A stretch of DNA of 64,000 bases, from contig NZ_AP025688.1 in NCBI RefSeq assembly GCF_023168325.1, forward strand, positions 1,054,001-1,118,000, in the 5' to 3' direction. How positions within the stretch are numbered: position 1 is the stretch's first letter; every line of letters begins with the position of its first letter. The notes below the pieces were generated by a model, which saw only the letters and a program-made list of their open reading frames with translations, was not told the DNA's origin and did no database searches. The DNA is from Tsukamurella sp. PLM1. Its GTDB lineage: Bacteria; Actinomycetota; Actinomycetes; Mycobacteriales; Mycobacteriaceae. The position numbers and the translations under genes were made by a program. Positions 19,691 through 28,452 of the stretch are shown in pieces.

Positions 19691-20164
19691 ATGTCCGAGC
19701 AGTCCTCGACCCCGACTCCCGAGGAGGCGCGCCGCGCGCTCGCCGTCGCCGATCGGTCCGCCGTGGTGACGGATTCGGATCGCTCCCGATTGCAGTGGGG
19801 CACGGTCATCGTCGCGTTCGCGATCGCGCTGCTGATCATCTCGCTACGTCTGACCACCGGTGACCCGGCGGCATCGGATCGGGTGCAGGTGGTGGGGTTC
19901 TGGGTGTCGATGGCCGTGTACATCGGGATGATCGTGGTGTCGATGCTGGCGTTCCGCGGGGCGTCCTCCGCGCCGCGAGGGTTCCGGAACCGGTACCTCG
20001 CGGGGTTCATGGTCTCGATGTGCGTCTACCTCGCCTATGTGGCGCTGCAGGTCTGGATGGGTGAAGAGCGCGGCGTGCCGTGGGCGGTGACTGCGGTGGC
20101 AGCGGTCGCCGCGCTGATCCCGGGCCTGGTCGCGGCGCGTTCGTACCGCACGCTGGGGCGCTGA
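19691..20164 (+). CDS. four-helix membrane protein paired with a winged-helix regulator
   Basis: A 157-residue protein. The first 35 residues are polar and the rest has four hydrophobic helices (about 38-58, 70-90, 105-125 and 132-150). ATG 19691 follows AAGGGAAC. The stop overlaps the ATG of the regulator gene (TGATG), so the two are translationally coupled, and the pair is driven by the promoter/operator at 19626-19662. Function is unknown. A second, sequence-divergent pair of the same design lies at 46775-47505. Confidence 0.75.
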   Translation: MSEQSSTPTPEEARRALAVADRSAVVTDSDRSRLQWGTVIVAFAIALLIISLRLTTGDPAASDRVQVVGFWVSMAVYIGMIVVSMLAFRGASSAPRGFRNRYLAGFMVSMCVYLAYVALQVWMGEERGVPWAVTAVAAVAALIPGLVAARSYRTLGR

Positions 20165-20470
20165 TGACCGCCACCGACGGCGGCCATGCTCGCCACCGGC
20201 TCGACGACGTGATCCACGCCCCCGTGCGGTTCTCCATCGTCGCGGCGCTGGCCAAAGTGGAGAACGCCGAGTTCGCCGCCGTCCGTGACGCGGTGGAACT
20301 CGGACTCCGTGCTGTCCAAGCAGGCCGCACAGCTTGAGGCCGCCGGTTACGTGAAGATCAAGAAGGGCTACGTGGGCAAGCGTCCCCGCACCTGGCTCTC
20401 GCTCACCGCGCAGGGCCGCGCGGCGTTCGCGTCGCACCTCGAGGCGCTGCGGGCGATCGCGGAGGGGTGA
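20164..20470 (+). CDS. winged-helix transcriptional regulator (HTH_27 / MarR-ArsR-like), frame-broken
   Basis: About 102 residues. It begins HRLDDVIHAPVRFSIVAALA and continues SVLSKQAAQLEAAGYVKIKK then RPRTWLSLTAQGRAAFASHL, the recognition helix and wing of single-domain PF13601-like regulators. Two bases are missing near 20303 (CTCTCGG read as CTCGG); without them the frame ends early at 20337. Repair joins both parts. It most likely represses its own operon through the dyad at 19626-19656. Stop TGA 20468-20470. Confidence 0.75.
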
Positions 20471-20495
20471 GCTCGGGAAAGCCGATTCTCCGGCG

Positions 20496-21239
20496 TCATG
20501 AGTGCGCGTCGTCCGCTCGCGGCGGCCCGGCCGAGGATTCTGAGCCGAGTAGCGCGTCCAGGCCGGCGGCGCCCGCGAGGAGCGCGCGGCCCCGAGGTGA
20601 GCGCCTGCTGCCAGCCGTCGAGCGTGTCGCGCAGCGGCACGACGCCGCCGGCGGCCCGCACGTGCTCGACCAGTCGCGCGATCCGGGACAGTCCGTACCC
20701 GCCGCGCCGCAACTGCTCGGCCATCCGGGCGTCGCGCACGTCGGCGGCCCGGTAGACGCGGTAGCCGGTGGCGCGATCGCGCTGTGGGCGAACGATTCCC
20801 GCGCGCTCCCAGGTCCGGATCGTGGCGGGCACGACGCCGATCATCCGCGCGAGGTCGCCCACGAACAGTGGTGACGCGTCGTCGGTGGGGAGCGGCTCGT
20901 CGAGGTCGCCCAGGGCGATCCGTACCTGGCGCAGGACCGCCCGGTCGCCCGCGAGTTCGGAGTGCGCGGCGTCGAGCAGCGCGAACGCGGACTCGAGGTC
21001 GCCGTCGTGGACCGCGCGCAGGACCGCGGCGGCCCGGGCGTGGCCGCAGCCGGGGGCGAGCGCCATGAACGCCGCGAGGGCCAGACGGTGCCGCTCGGTG
21101 TACATCCGGTACCCCGTCGCGGTGCGGCTGGCCGGGGAAGGATCCCCTGTTCCTCGTAGTTCCGGACCGCCTGGGTGGACAGCCCGTGCGGCCGCGCGAG
21201 GTCGACGGGACGCAGGTCGGTTCGAGGGTTCTGCGGCAT
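20496..21239 (-). CDS. double-MerR (TioE-like) transcriptional regulator
   Basis: About 248 residues with two MerR-type helix-turn-helix domains in one chain. The N-terminal one reads VDLARPHGLSTQAVRNYEEQ; the second, after an alpha-helical linker, reads FVGDLARMIGVVPATIRTWE and GYRVYRAADVRDARM. NCBI calls this architecture TioE-like. The start ATG is at 21239 (reverse). Two frame breaks occur: one missing C near 21135 and one surplus G near 20598; repair ends the protein LLGSESSAGPPRADDAHS. It is divergent from the esterase gene, with a shared 58-base control region, so it probably controls that gene and itself. Confidence 0.8.
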
Positions 21240-21272
21240 GTAACTGGGATTTTCTGCGCGAAGTCTCAACGG

Positions 21273-21285
21273 ATCGTTCAACGAT
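21273..21285. promoter_or_regulatory. palindromic operator in the regulator/esterase divergent region
   Basis: ATCGTT-C-AACGAT has perfect 6-bp arms about one base apart. It directly abuts the esterase -10 box TAACGT (21285-21290), which precedes ATG 21298 by 7 bases. It fits a binding site for the double-MerR protein. Confidence 0.55.
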
Positions 21286-21297
21286 AACGTTAAGTGA

Positions 21298-22478
21298 ATG
21301 ACTTCGCATGATCTCGACCTCGTCTCGTTCACCGCCGACCTGTCCGTCCCGCCCCGACTTCTCGCCATCGGCGAGCCCATGCACGGATCCGAGGAGATCC
21401 TGCGGACCCGCAACGACGTCGTCGAGGACCTGATCCTGCGCGGTGGCTACCGCTCGATCGCGGTCGAATCGGACCTGCACCGCGGGCCGCTGGTGAACGA
21501 CTACATCGCCGGCGCCGATGTGGACCCCGAGCGCGTTCTCACCGAGGGGTTCAGTCATCCTTACGTGCACCGGCTCGACGCCGCGCGGGAGCTGCTGGAC
21601 CGGCTCCGGGAGATCAACGCGGAGCTCCCGACCCCGTGCGGTTCTACGGATTCGACGGCCCGATGGAGATGGCCGCGGCACCGAGCCCACGGGAGTACGT
21701 GCTGCGCCTGCACGCCGCGGTGGTCGCGGCGGACGGCGGCGCGCCCGTGCATACAGCGGAGATCGAGGAACTGGCCGGCGCCGACGCGCGCTGGACGGAC
21801 GAGTCCGCGATGTACCACGCCGAACGGTCCGTCGGGCGGACGCCGGAGGCGGACCGCCTGCGGCTGCTCGCCGACGACCTGTGCGCGGCGGCGGACGCCT
21901 GCGGGCCGGCACTGGCACCGTCGGGAGAGAGCCGCTTCCGGGTGGCGGCGGACGCCCGCACCGCCGTCGGACTGCTGCGGTACCACGCCATCATGGCGAC
22001 CGACACGCCCGATCGGCTGGGGCGGCTCAGCGCACAGCGGGACGCCATGATGGGCGCGAACCTGCTCGCGATCGCCGAGCGGGAGGCAGGGCGCGGCCCG
22101 ACTGTGGTGTTCGCGCACAACCTGCACCTGCAGCGCGAGCCCAGCGAGATGCGGATGGGTCCGCACCGGGTGCGGTGGTTCAGCGCCGGGGCGCAGGCCG
22201 CTGCGCGGCTGGGCGGCGCGTACCGGTTCGTGCCCATGGCGATCGGCGCGGCACCCGCGCACGGCCTCGGTGCGCCCGCGCCGGGCACCGTCGAGGGCGA
22301 GCTGTACCGGCATCAGACCGCCGCGGCCCGGTTGTACCGGGCGGCGGATCTCGCCGGACCGGCGGAGTGTGCGACCGAGCGGACGGATCGCGACGCGCGC
22401 GGGGCGTACTTCCCGTTGGCGCCCGAGCACCTCGCGGACGCGGACGGCGTGCTCTTCCTGCGGGAGGTTCGGGCATGA
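21298..22478 (+). CDS. erythromycin-esterase-family protein
   Basis: About 393 residues. The N-terminus reads LLAIGEPMHGSEEILRTRND and YRSIAVESDLHRGPLVNDYI, the Gly-Glu-x-x-His and Glu-Ser motifs of the EreA/EreB-like fold; AHNLHLQREPSEM is the second histidine motif and AYRFVPMAIG precedes the C-terminal part. Known members hydrolyse macrolide lactones, but many have other substrates, so resistance is not shown. One C is missing near 21636 (CCCC); adding it gives LPTPVRFYGFDGPMEM. Expression is probably controlled by the divergent regulator at 20496-21239. Confidence 0.82.
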
Positions 22479-22485
22479 TGGCCTC

Positions 22486-22806
22486 ATGGTGATCGTGCTG
22501 TACGCCCTGGGCCTGCTGGCCGTGGCCGCGGTGCTCTACGGGGTGGCGGCGCTCGTCTTCGGCCGCGGCGACGAGACCCCGCCGCTGGAGACGGGCGCCA
22601 CGCCCACGGTGCTCCCCGCGGAGGACGTGGCGGGGGCCGACGTACGTGCGCTGCGATTCCAGCAGGTGGTACGCGGGTACAAGCCCGCCGAGGTGGATTG
22701 GGCACTCGAGAGACTCGCCCGCGAGATCGATGTGCTGCGCACGCAACTGGCCGCTGAGCGGGACGGTGCGCCGACCCCGACGGAGGAGCGCGACGCAGCC
22801 GAGTGA
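22486..22806 (+). CDS. small membrane-anchored DivIVA-domain protein (Rv1209-like)
   Basis: 106 residues. One N-terminal helix (VIVLYALGLLAVAAVLYGVA) is followed by a short DivIVA-type segment, VRALRFQQVVRGYKPAEVDW then ALERLAREIDVLRTQLA, the tyrosine-proline turn plus start of a coiled coil. Proteins of this layout sit near the cell-pole machinery. ATG 22486 lies 8 bases after the esterase stop. In M. tuberculosis the equivalent gene follows gpgS; here the regulator/esterase pair is inserted in between. Confidence 0.8.
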   Translation: MVIVLYALGLLAVAAVLYGVAALVFGRGDETPPLETGATPTVLPAEDVAGADVRALRFQQVVRGYKPAEVDWALERLAREIDVLRTQLAAERDGAPTPTEERDAAE

Positions 22807-22826
22807 GGGCCGGTTGCCCGTAGTCC

Positions 22827-22840
22827 GCGACGATCGTCGC
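22827..22840. promoter_or_regulatory. 14-bp palindrome in the promoter of the DUF3117 gene
   Basis: GCGACGATCGTCGC is a perfect palindrome. It sits in the -35 area of a TAGAAT -10 box at 22852-22857, upstream of the ATG at 22918. No neighbouring regulator is an obvious owner. Confidence 0.45.
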
Positions 22841-22917
22841 AGCGCACAGGCTAGAATGAACAGCGGACTCGGTTCGGGCGTGCCCGGGGCGGGTGAAGGA
22901 TCTGAAGGGAGCAACGG

Positions 22918-23084
22918 ATGGCGGCGATGAAGCCACGTACGGGGGACGGCCCTTGGAGGCGACCAAGGAGGGGCGCGGCATCGTGATGCGCGTACCCCTG
23001 GAGGGCGGTGGACGTCTCGTGGTGGAGCTCACGCCGGACGAGGCCGCGGCGCTCGGCGAGGAGTTGCGCGGCGTCACCGCCTGA
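22918..23084 (+). CDS. DUF3117 small protein (Rv1211-like)
   Basis: About 55 residues, matching the highly conserved actinobacterial DUF3117 proteins: MAAMKPRTGDGP, then LEATKEGRGIVMRVPLEGGG, then LTPDEAAALGEEL. One C is missing near 22953 (CCC before TTGG), which splits the short frame. ATG 22918 follows GAAGGGAGC. The function is unknown; the family's near-invariance in Mycobacteriales suggests a basic role. It ends at TGA 23082-23084, followed by a strong terminator. Confidence 0.85.
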
Positions 23085-23109
23085 CGCTGGTCAGTCGTAT
23101 TCCACTCGA

Positions 23110-23138
23110 GATCCCGTGCGGCGGTGCCGTGCGGGATC
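23110..23138. terminator. Rho-independent-type terminator after the DUF3117 gene
   Basis: 13-bp stem (two G-U pairs), GATCCCGTGCGGC / GCCGTGCGGGATC, with a 3-base loop, then TTCTCATT. Lies 26 bases after the stop codon. Confidence 0.8.
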
Positions 23139-23160
23139 TTCTCATTGACGGGGTGATCCC

Positions 23161-24008
23161 ATGGCAGCCGTCCCACCCGGCCTCGCCGCGGTGCTGCCGG
23201 TACTCGCCTGCCCGCACTGCGGAGGGGAGCTGGACGCCGACGGCGGCACGCTGCTCTGTCCCGCGGGGCACTCCTTCGACGTGGCCCGGCAGGGCTACGT
23301 CTCGCTGCTCGCCGGAGACGCGAGCGGCCTCATCGCGGACGACGCCGACATGATCGGCGCGCGGGAGCGGTTCTTCGGGACCGGGCACTACGAGACCTTC
23401 CACGCTGCAGTGGCGGACGCCGCCGCCGGCGCCCCCGACGGCCCCGTGCTCGACTGCGGCGCCGGGGAGGGAGCTATCTGGCGCGCGCGGTCGCGGCCCG
23501 GGGCGGCACCGGCGTCGGCCTGGACCTGAGCAAGCCCGCGGCCCGCCGCACCGCGCGGCGCGGACCGTCGATCGGATCGGTGGTCGCGAACGGCTGGGGA
23601 CGCCTACCCGTGGCCGACGGTGCCGTCTCCGCCGTACTGTCGGTCTTCGCGCCGCGCAATGCGGCCGAGTTCGCGCGGGTGCTCGCGCCGGGCGGCCGGC
23701 TGGTGGTGCTCACGCCGGGCCCACGGCACCTGCGGGAGCTGGTGGAGCCGCTGGGCATGATCTCGGTCGAGGAGGGGAAGGTCGCGCGGCTCGACAGTGC
23801 GCTGCACGACTTCTCGCTGATCTCGCGCGAGAAGCACGAGTGGGTGATGGATCTCACGGCCGGCGCCGCGACGGACCTCGTGGCGATGGGGCCGAGCGCG
23901 CATCATGGCTCGCCGTCCGAGCGGGCCTCGGCGATCGCCCGCCTCACCGCCGAAGGAACCGCGGCCGTGACGGCGTCGGGCACCGTCAGCGTGTACGCCG
24001 CGCGGTAG
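23161..24008 (+). CDS. RlmA-like rRNA guanine-N1 methyltransferase
   Basis: About 283 residues. An N-terminal zinc ribbon (LACPHCGGEL ... LCPAGHSFDVARQGYVSLL) recognises rRNA in the RlmA family; a SAM-binding domain follows (VLDCGAGEGSYLARAVAARG after repair, then GVGLDLSKPAARRTAR), and FSLISREKHEW-type residues lie near the C-terminus. It should methylate N1 of a 23S rRNA guanosine; whether RlmA(I) or RlmA(II) specificity applies cannot be told. One G is missing near 23472. ATG 23161. It converges with glgA, the two separated by a shared hairpin. Confidence 0.8.
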
Positions 24009-24010
24009 GC

Positions 24011-24038
24011 GCCCGACGGGGCCGCGGCACCGTCGGGC
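24011..24038. terminator. bidirectional hairpin between the rlmA-like gene and glgA
   Basis: Arms GCCCGACGG and CCGTCGGGC flank a 10-base centre containing CCGCGG. It sits exactly between two convergent genes. Nearly the same 28-base element recurs at 49622-49649 (two differences). It contains the window's over-represented decamer. Confidence 0.65.
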
Positions 24039-24041
24039 TCG

Positions 24042-25220
24042 TCAGCCCGCGCTGCGAGCGCGTGCCGATACACCTCGAGCGTCTGCGCGGCGATCGACTC
24101 CCAGCTGAAGTCGGCGATCGCCCGCTCCCGGCCGGCGGTGCCGAACGCGGCCGCGCGCGCCGGGTCGGCGCAGACCGCGTTGACGGCGGCGGCGAGGTCC
24201 GCCTCGAAGGCGGCGGTGTCGGCCTCGTCGTAGTGCACCAGCGTGCCGGTGACGCCGTCGACCACCACCTCGGGAATACCGCCCACGTCCGAGGCGACGA
24301 CCGCCGTGCCGCACGCCATCGCCTCGAGGTTGACGATGCCCAGCGGTTCGTACACCGAGGGGCACACGAACACCGTGGCGGCGCTGAGGATCTCGCGCAC
24401 CTTCGGAGTGGGCAACATGTCCTGCACCCAGTGCACGCCGTCCCGGGACTCGGCGAGCTCGGCCACCGCGTTCGCGGTCTCGGCGGCGATCTCCGGCGTG
24501 TCCGGCGCGCCGGCGCAGAGCACGAGCTGGATCTCGGGGTCGAAGTGGTGGGCCGCGGCCACGAGGTGCTTCACGCCCTTCTGCCGCGTGATGCGGCCGA
24601 CGAACGCTGCGATGGGGCGATCCGGGTCGACGCCGCGCTCGACCAGTGGGGAGTCCTCGCCGAAGACGGGGGAGGGGTGCCACACCTGCGAGTCGATCCC
24701 GTTGAGTACCACGTGGACCCGTGCGGGGTCGAGGTTCGGGTAGGCGTCGAGGACGTCGTCCGCCATGCCGCGGCTGACGGCGATCACCGCATCGGCGTAC
24801 TCGACGGCGTTGCGCTCGGCCCAGCTGGAGAGGCGGTAACCCCGCCCAGTTGCTCGGCCTTCCACGGGCGATGCGGCTCCAGGGAGTGCGCGGTCAGGAT
24901 GTGCGGCACCCCGTAGAGCTGTCCGGCGACGTGCCCGGCCAAGCCCGTGTACCAGGTGTGACTGTGCACCACCTCCGCGCCCGCGGCCACGTGCGCCATG
25001 CGCAGATCGGTGGAGAACATCTCCAGCGCGGTGTTGGCGCCCGCGAGCTCCGGGTCCGGTCCGGAGACGGTGACGCCGTTCATCTCCGGGCGGGGCGCGC
25101 CCATGCAGTGCACGTCCACGTCGCACAGCTCGCGCAGGCGACTCACGAGCTCGGTCACGTGCACACCGGCGCCGCCGTACACCTCCGGTGGGAACTCCTC
25201 GTCATCATCGCTACGCGCAT
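24042..25220 (-). CDS. glgA: glycogen synthase-type glycosyltransferase GlgA (GT4; GlgM-like)
   Basis: About 393 residues. In M. tuberculosis the equivalent (Rv1212c) uses ADP-glucose to make maltose-1-phosphate, so glycogen/alpha-glucan supply is the role. Motifs: [42 protein letters not shown] and [20 protein letters not shown] (ExxG-x-NLEA). Three missing bases are seen in reverse-strand G runs: near 25195 (MTREFPPEV after repair), near 24844 ([14 protein letters not shown]) and near 24048, where repair gives a stop at 24042 so that it no longer overlaps the neighbour. ATG 25220 follows a TAGCGT box by 7 bases. Divergent from glgC. Confidence 0.88.
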
Positions 25221-25227
25221 GGCGTTC

Positions 25228-25233
25228 ACGCTA
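25228..25233 (-). promoter_or_regulatory. -10 box TAGCGT for leaderless glgA
   Basis: Minus-strand TAGCGT, 7 bases, then ATG at 25220. A CACGCT-AG-AGCGTG dyad at 25226-25239 covers the box. Confidence 0.5.
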
Positions 25234-25375
25234 GAGCGTGGGCGTCGCGGACGCAGCCGGTTTGGTGCAGCCCGAACCCTGTGGTTCGTCTTCGGTTGGT
25301 CACCCGGACCCCTGTGCTTAGTCGTGCGTTCGGATCCACTGTCGCAGAACGCTGCACGCGTGCCCGGATTGGGGT

Positions 25376-25381
25376 TAGCGT
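25376..25381 (+). promoter_or_regulatory. -10 box TAGCGT for leaderless glgC
   Basis: TAGCGT, 7 bases, then GTG 25389. This selects 25389 over the in-frame GTG at 25380. Confidence 0.5.
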
Positions 25382-25388
25382 GGACCCC

Positions 25389-26606
25389 GTGAGCAACCAG
25401 CCTCGTGTCCTGGGAATCGTCCTCGCCGGTGGCGAGGGTAAGCGTCTGTATCCGCTGACCGCGGACCGGGCGAAACCCGCAGTGCCGTTCGGTGGGTCGT
25501 ACCGGCTCATCGACTTCGTGCTGTCGAACCTGGTGAACGCCGGGTACCAGCGATTGTGCGTGCTGACGCAGTACAAGTCGCACTCGCTGGACCGGCACAT
25601 CAGCCAGACGTGGCGAATGTTCGGGTTCCGGGGCGAGTACATCACTCCGGTGCCCGCGCAGCAGCGGGTGGGCAAGCGCTGGTTCACCGGCAGCGCGGAC
25701 GCGATCTACCAGTCGATGAACCTCATCACCGACGACGATCCGGACTACATCGTGGTGTTCGGCGCGGACCACGTGTACCGCATGGATCCGTCGCAGATGG
25801 TCCAGGCGCACATCGATTCCGGCGCGGGTGTCACCGTGGCGGGCATCCGCGTGCCGCGCTCGGAGGCGAAGGCGTTCGGCTGCATCGAATCCGATGACTC
25901 CGGCAAGATCACGCAGTTCCTCGAGAAGCCCGCGGACCCGCCCGGCACGCCGGACGATCCGGACGTCACCTTCGCGTCGATGGGCAACTACGTGTTCAGC
26001 CGGCAGGCGCTCGTGGACGCGATCATCGCCGACGCGGAGAACCCCGACTCGGATCACGACATGGGCGGCGACATCATCCCCGCGTTCGTGGCGCGCGGCG
26101 AGGCCGCGGTGTACGACTTCAGCGACAACAAGGTGCCCGGCGCCACCGAGCGCGACGCCGGCTACTGGCGCGACGTCGGGACGATCGACGCGTTCTACGA
26201 CGCCCACATGGACCTGGTCTCCGTGTACCCGATCTTCAACCTCTACAACCGGCAGTGGCCCATCCGCTGCGAGAACGACAACCTCCCGCCGGCGAAGTTC
26301 GCCCGCGGCGGCCTCGCACAGGAGTCGATGGTGGGCGCGGGCAGCATCATCTCGGGCGCCACGGTCCGCAACTCCGTCATCGGCGCGAACGTCACGATCG
26401 GCGACGGCGCCACCGTCGAGGGGTCGGTGCTCATGCCGGGCGTGAAGATCGAAGCCGGTGCCGTGGTGCGGCGCGCCATCCTCGACAAGAACGTCGTCGT
26501 GGGCCGCGGCGAGATCCTGGGCGTGAACCTCGACCGGGAGCGGGAGCGGTTCAACGTGTCCGCCGGTGGAGTGGTCACCGTCGGCAAGGGCATCCGGATC
26601 GGTTGA
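25389..26606 (+). CDS. glgC: glucose-1-phosphate adenylyltransferase GlgC
   Basis: Makes ADP-glucose from ATP and glucose-1-phosphate for glycogen and maltose-1-phosphate synthesis. 405 residues. N-terminal [20 protein letters not shown] is the nucleotide site; [19 protein letters not shown] and [10 protein letters not shown] are also diagnostic; [12 protein letters not shown] lies in the catalytic domain; the C-terminus has left-handed beta-helix repeats ([20 protein letters not shown]). The frame is intact. It pairs divergently with glgA across about 168 bases. Confidence 0.95.
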   Translation: MSNQPRVLGIVLAGGEGKRLYPLTADRAKPAVPFGGSYRLIDFVLSNLVNAGYQRLCVLTQYKSHSLDRHISQTWRMFGFRGEYITPVPAQQRVGKRWFTGSADAIYQSMNLITDDDPDYIVVFGADHVYRMDPSQMVQAHIDSGAGVTVAGIRVPRSEAKAFGCIESDDSGKITQFLEKPADPPGTPDDPDVTFASMGNYVFSRQALVDAIIADAENPDSDHDMGGDIIPAFVARGEAAVYDFSDNKVPGATERDAGYWRDVGTIDAFYDAHMDLVSVYPIFNLYNRQWPIRCENDNLPPAKFARGGLAQESMVGAGSIISGATVRNSVIGANVTIGDGATVEGSVLMPGVKIEAGAVVRRAILDKNVVVGRGEILGVNLDRERERFNVSAGGVVTVGKGIRIG

Positions 26607-26702
26607 ACCTGCGGGCTGTCGTCCGTTCGGAGGATGGCGGACGCGGCGCCGGCGTGATGTGATCGAGGTTCTGTCCCGATCGCGTTCAAGCCGAGGAGCG
26701 TC

Positions 26703-27392
26703 GTGAGCAACCCGCAGGATCCGCACGGATACCCGCCCGCCGGACCGTACCGGGCACCGTCGAGCCCGATGCCGTACCCGGCGGCGCAGCCGTACGGCGC
26801 ACCGTCGGGCGGCGGTCCGATCGCGCCCTACGCCGGCCCCGAGCGGGCGCCGGACAACCGGATGGTGCTGTCGGTGCTGTCCACGATCTTCGGTTTCCTG
26901 CCGCTCGGCGTGGTGGCGATCGTGAAGTCGTCGCAGGTGGAGGGCCTGTGGGCGCGAGGCGACCGGGCGGGCGCCGTGAGCGCGGCCGACTCGGCCAAGA
27001 AGTTCGCCATCGCAGCCTTCGTGGTGGGGATCGCGCTGCTCGTCGCGGTGGTGGTCTTCTACGTGGTCGTCTTCGGGATCATCATGGGCTCCGTCGCGGC
27101 GTTCTCGTCGTCGATCACCACGACGGCGACCTCGTCGGTCCCCTCGTACATGACGAAGAGCGAGATCGACGCCCAGATCCGGTCCGCCTCGTACGGCGAC
27201 TGCTTCCGCCGGGTCGCATCAGGGGGCGAGCTGTCGATCTTCTCTAAGGTCTCGTGCAGCCAGTACGCCGCGGACGTGAAAGTGACCAGCGTGACGACGT
27301 CCACCAGCAACTGCGGATCGAATTGGGTGCGCAGCCAGAGCGATTCGTCGCGCACCCCCACTCAGGTGGTGCTCTGCCTGACGTCGGTGTGA
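26703..27392 (+). CDS. CD225/dispanin-like membrane protein with exported C-terminal domain
   Basis: 229 residues. A Pro/Tyr-rich N-terminus (1-50) is followed by two membrane helices flanking a motif typical of CD225 proteins (FGFLPLGVVAIVKSSQVEGL, then GDRAGAVSAADSAKKFAIAA). The C-terminal 80 residues, after the second helix, hold two Cys pairs and could be extracytoplasmic. GTG 26703 follows GAGGAGC. Function unknown in bacteria. Convergent with the hydrolase gene. Confidence 0.72.
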   Translation: MSNPQDPHGYPPAGPYRAPSSPMPYPAAQPYGAPSGGGPIAPYAGPERAPDNRMVLSVLSTIFGFLPLGVVAIVKSSQVEGLWARGDRAGAVSAADSAKKFAIAAFVVGIALLVAVVVFYVVVFGIIMGSVAAFSSSITTTATSSVPSYMTKSEIDAQIRSASYGDCFRRVASGGELSIFSKVSCSQYAADVKVTSVTTSTSNCGSNWVRSQSDSSRTPTQVVLCLTSV

Positions 27393-27393
27393 C

Positions 27394-27423
27394 GACCGCG
27401 CCCGGACAGGGCGGCGCGCGGTC
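27394..27423. terminator. hairpin between convergent genes
   Basis: GACCGCGC and GCGCGGTC form 8-bp arms around 14 bases in the gap between the CD225-like gene and the hydrolase gene. No T run follows, so termination strength is uncertain. Confidence 0.4.
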
Positions 27424-28230
27424 AGGCGGCGTCGTCGGCGCGGGCGAGGAGACCGTGCGAGGAGCCACGAAGGAGGATCTCGACGACGGCGTCGGCATCG
27501 TCGGACATGGGGACGTGACCGCTGCCCGGGAGCCAGACGTGTTCGGCCTGCGGGAGCAGGTGCCGGGCGCGCCGGGCCTGGTAGGGCAGCAGCACCCGGT
27601 CCTGCGTGCCCCACGCGACGGTGACGGGGATGTCGGCCGCGATCGGGGCGTCGAACGGGAACGCGCCGCCGATGATGTCGCGGAGCGTGTGTCGCGAGTC
27701 GACCATGTTCCGCAGATCGCCGAGCACGCGGTCGGCGCCGAGGCGCTCGCCGTGGGTCATCAGCGAGGCCAGCATCAGCTTGCGGCCGATGCCGCTGCGA
27801 GTGAGCAGCGGCGCGAGCGGGCTGCGGCCCGGCCCGCGGCGATGAGTGCGATGAAGTGTGCGCGGATCAGCAGGAAGTCGGTGTCGTCGCGCCAGAAGCC
27901 GGCGGGGGAGAGGCCGGTGGCGCTGCTGACGATGCCGCTGGCCGCGGCCTCCAGGGCGATGCGGCCACCGAGTGAGTTGCCGGCGATGTGCGGGCGCACG
28001 AGGTCCAGCTCGGTGAACAGGTCCTCGAGGTGCTGCTGCAGGGCCTCCTGGACGGTGCGGCCGGCGAGGTCGAGAGCGGGGGACTCGCCGTGACCGGGCA
28101 GGTCGAAGAGGATGACCTCGCGGTGCTCCGCGAGCCGCTCCGCCACCGGGTACCAGGCCTGCCGGCGGTGCGCGATCCCGTGGACCAGCACCAGCGGCTC
28201 ACCCGAGCCGAATCGTTCGTACGCCAACAT
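27422..28230 (-). CDS. alpha/beta-hydrolase
   Basis: About 269 residues. VLVHGIAHRRQAWYPVAERL is the oxyanion-hole region; HIAGNSLGGRIALEAA holds the nucleophile Ser in G-N-S-L-G; WGTQDRVLLP provides Asp and GSGHVPM the catalytic His. Substrate unknown. One base is missing near 27822 (CCCGCTCG, reverse strand), after which the frame resumes TRSGIGRKLMLASLM. Start ATG 28230 has a GAGG-type ribosome binding site. Divergent from the SDR gene. Confidence 0.82.
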
Positions 28231-28419
28231 CTCGTGCCACCTCGTCGTGGTCGGGCGGGCGGGGCCCGCGTGGTCCGACGGTGCGCCGGACGGTTGTTCG
28301 GAGCGTACGGATTGATAGATATGAGCGCAAGACCTCTCAGAAAAATCGCTGGTGATGGTATTTGCGATCGTGTGGACCTGACGCACCTGACGCCGTCCCA
28401 CGGGGTTCTCCGTCTTGCG

Positions 28420-28435
28420 TTCGAGCGCGCTCGAA
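28420..28435. promoter_or_regulatory. 16-bp palindromic operator upstream of the SDR gene
   Basis: TTCGAGCGCGCTCGAA is a perfect palindrome, ending 4 bases before a TAGCGT -10 box (28440-28445) that precedes ATG 28453 by 7 bases. It is placed as a repressor site; no regulator gene adjoins it. Confidence 0.55.
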
Positions 28436-28452
28436 GGCCTAGCGTCGCCGCC

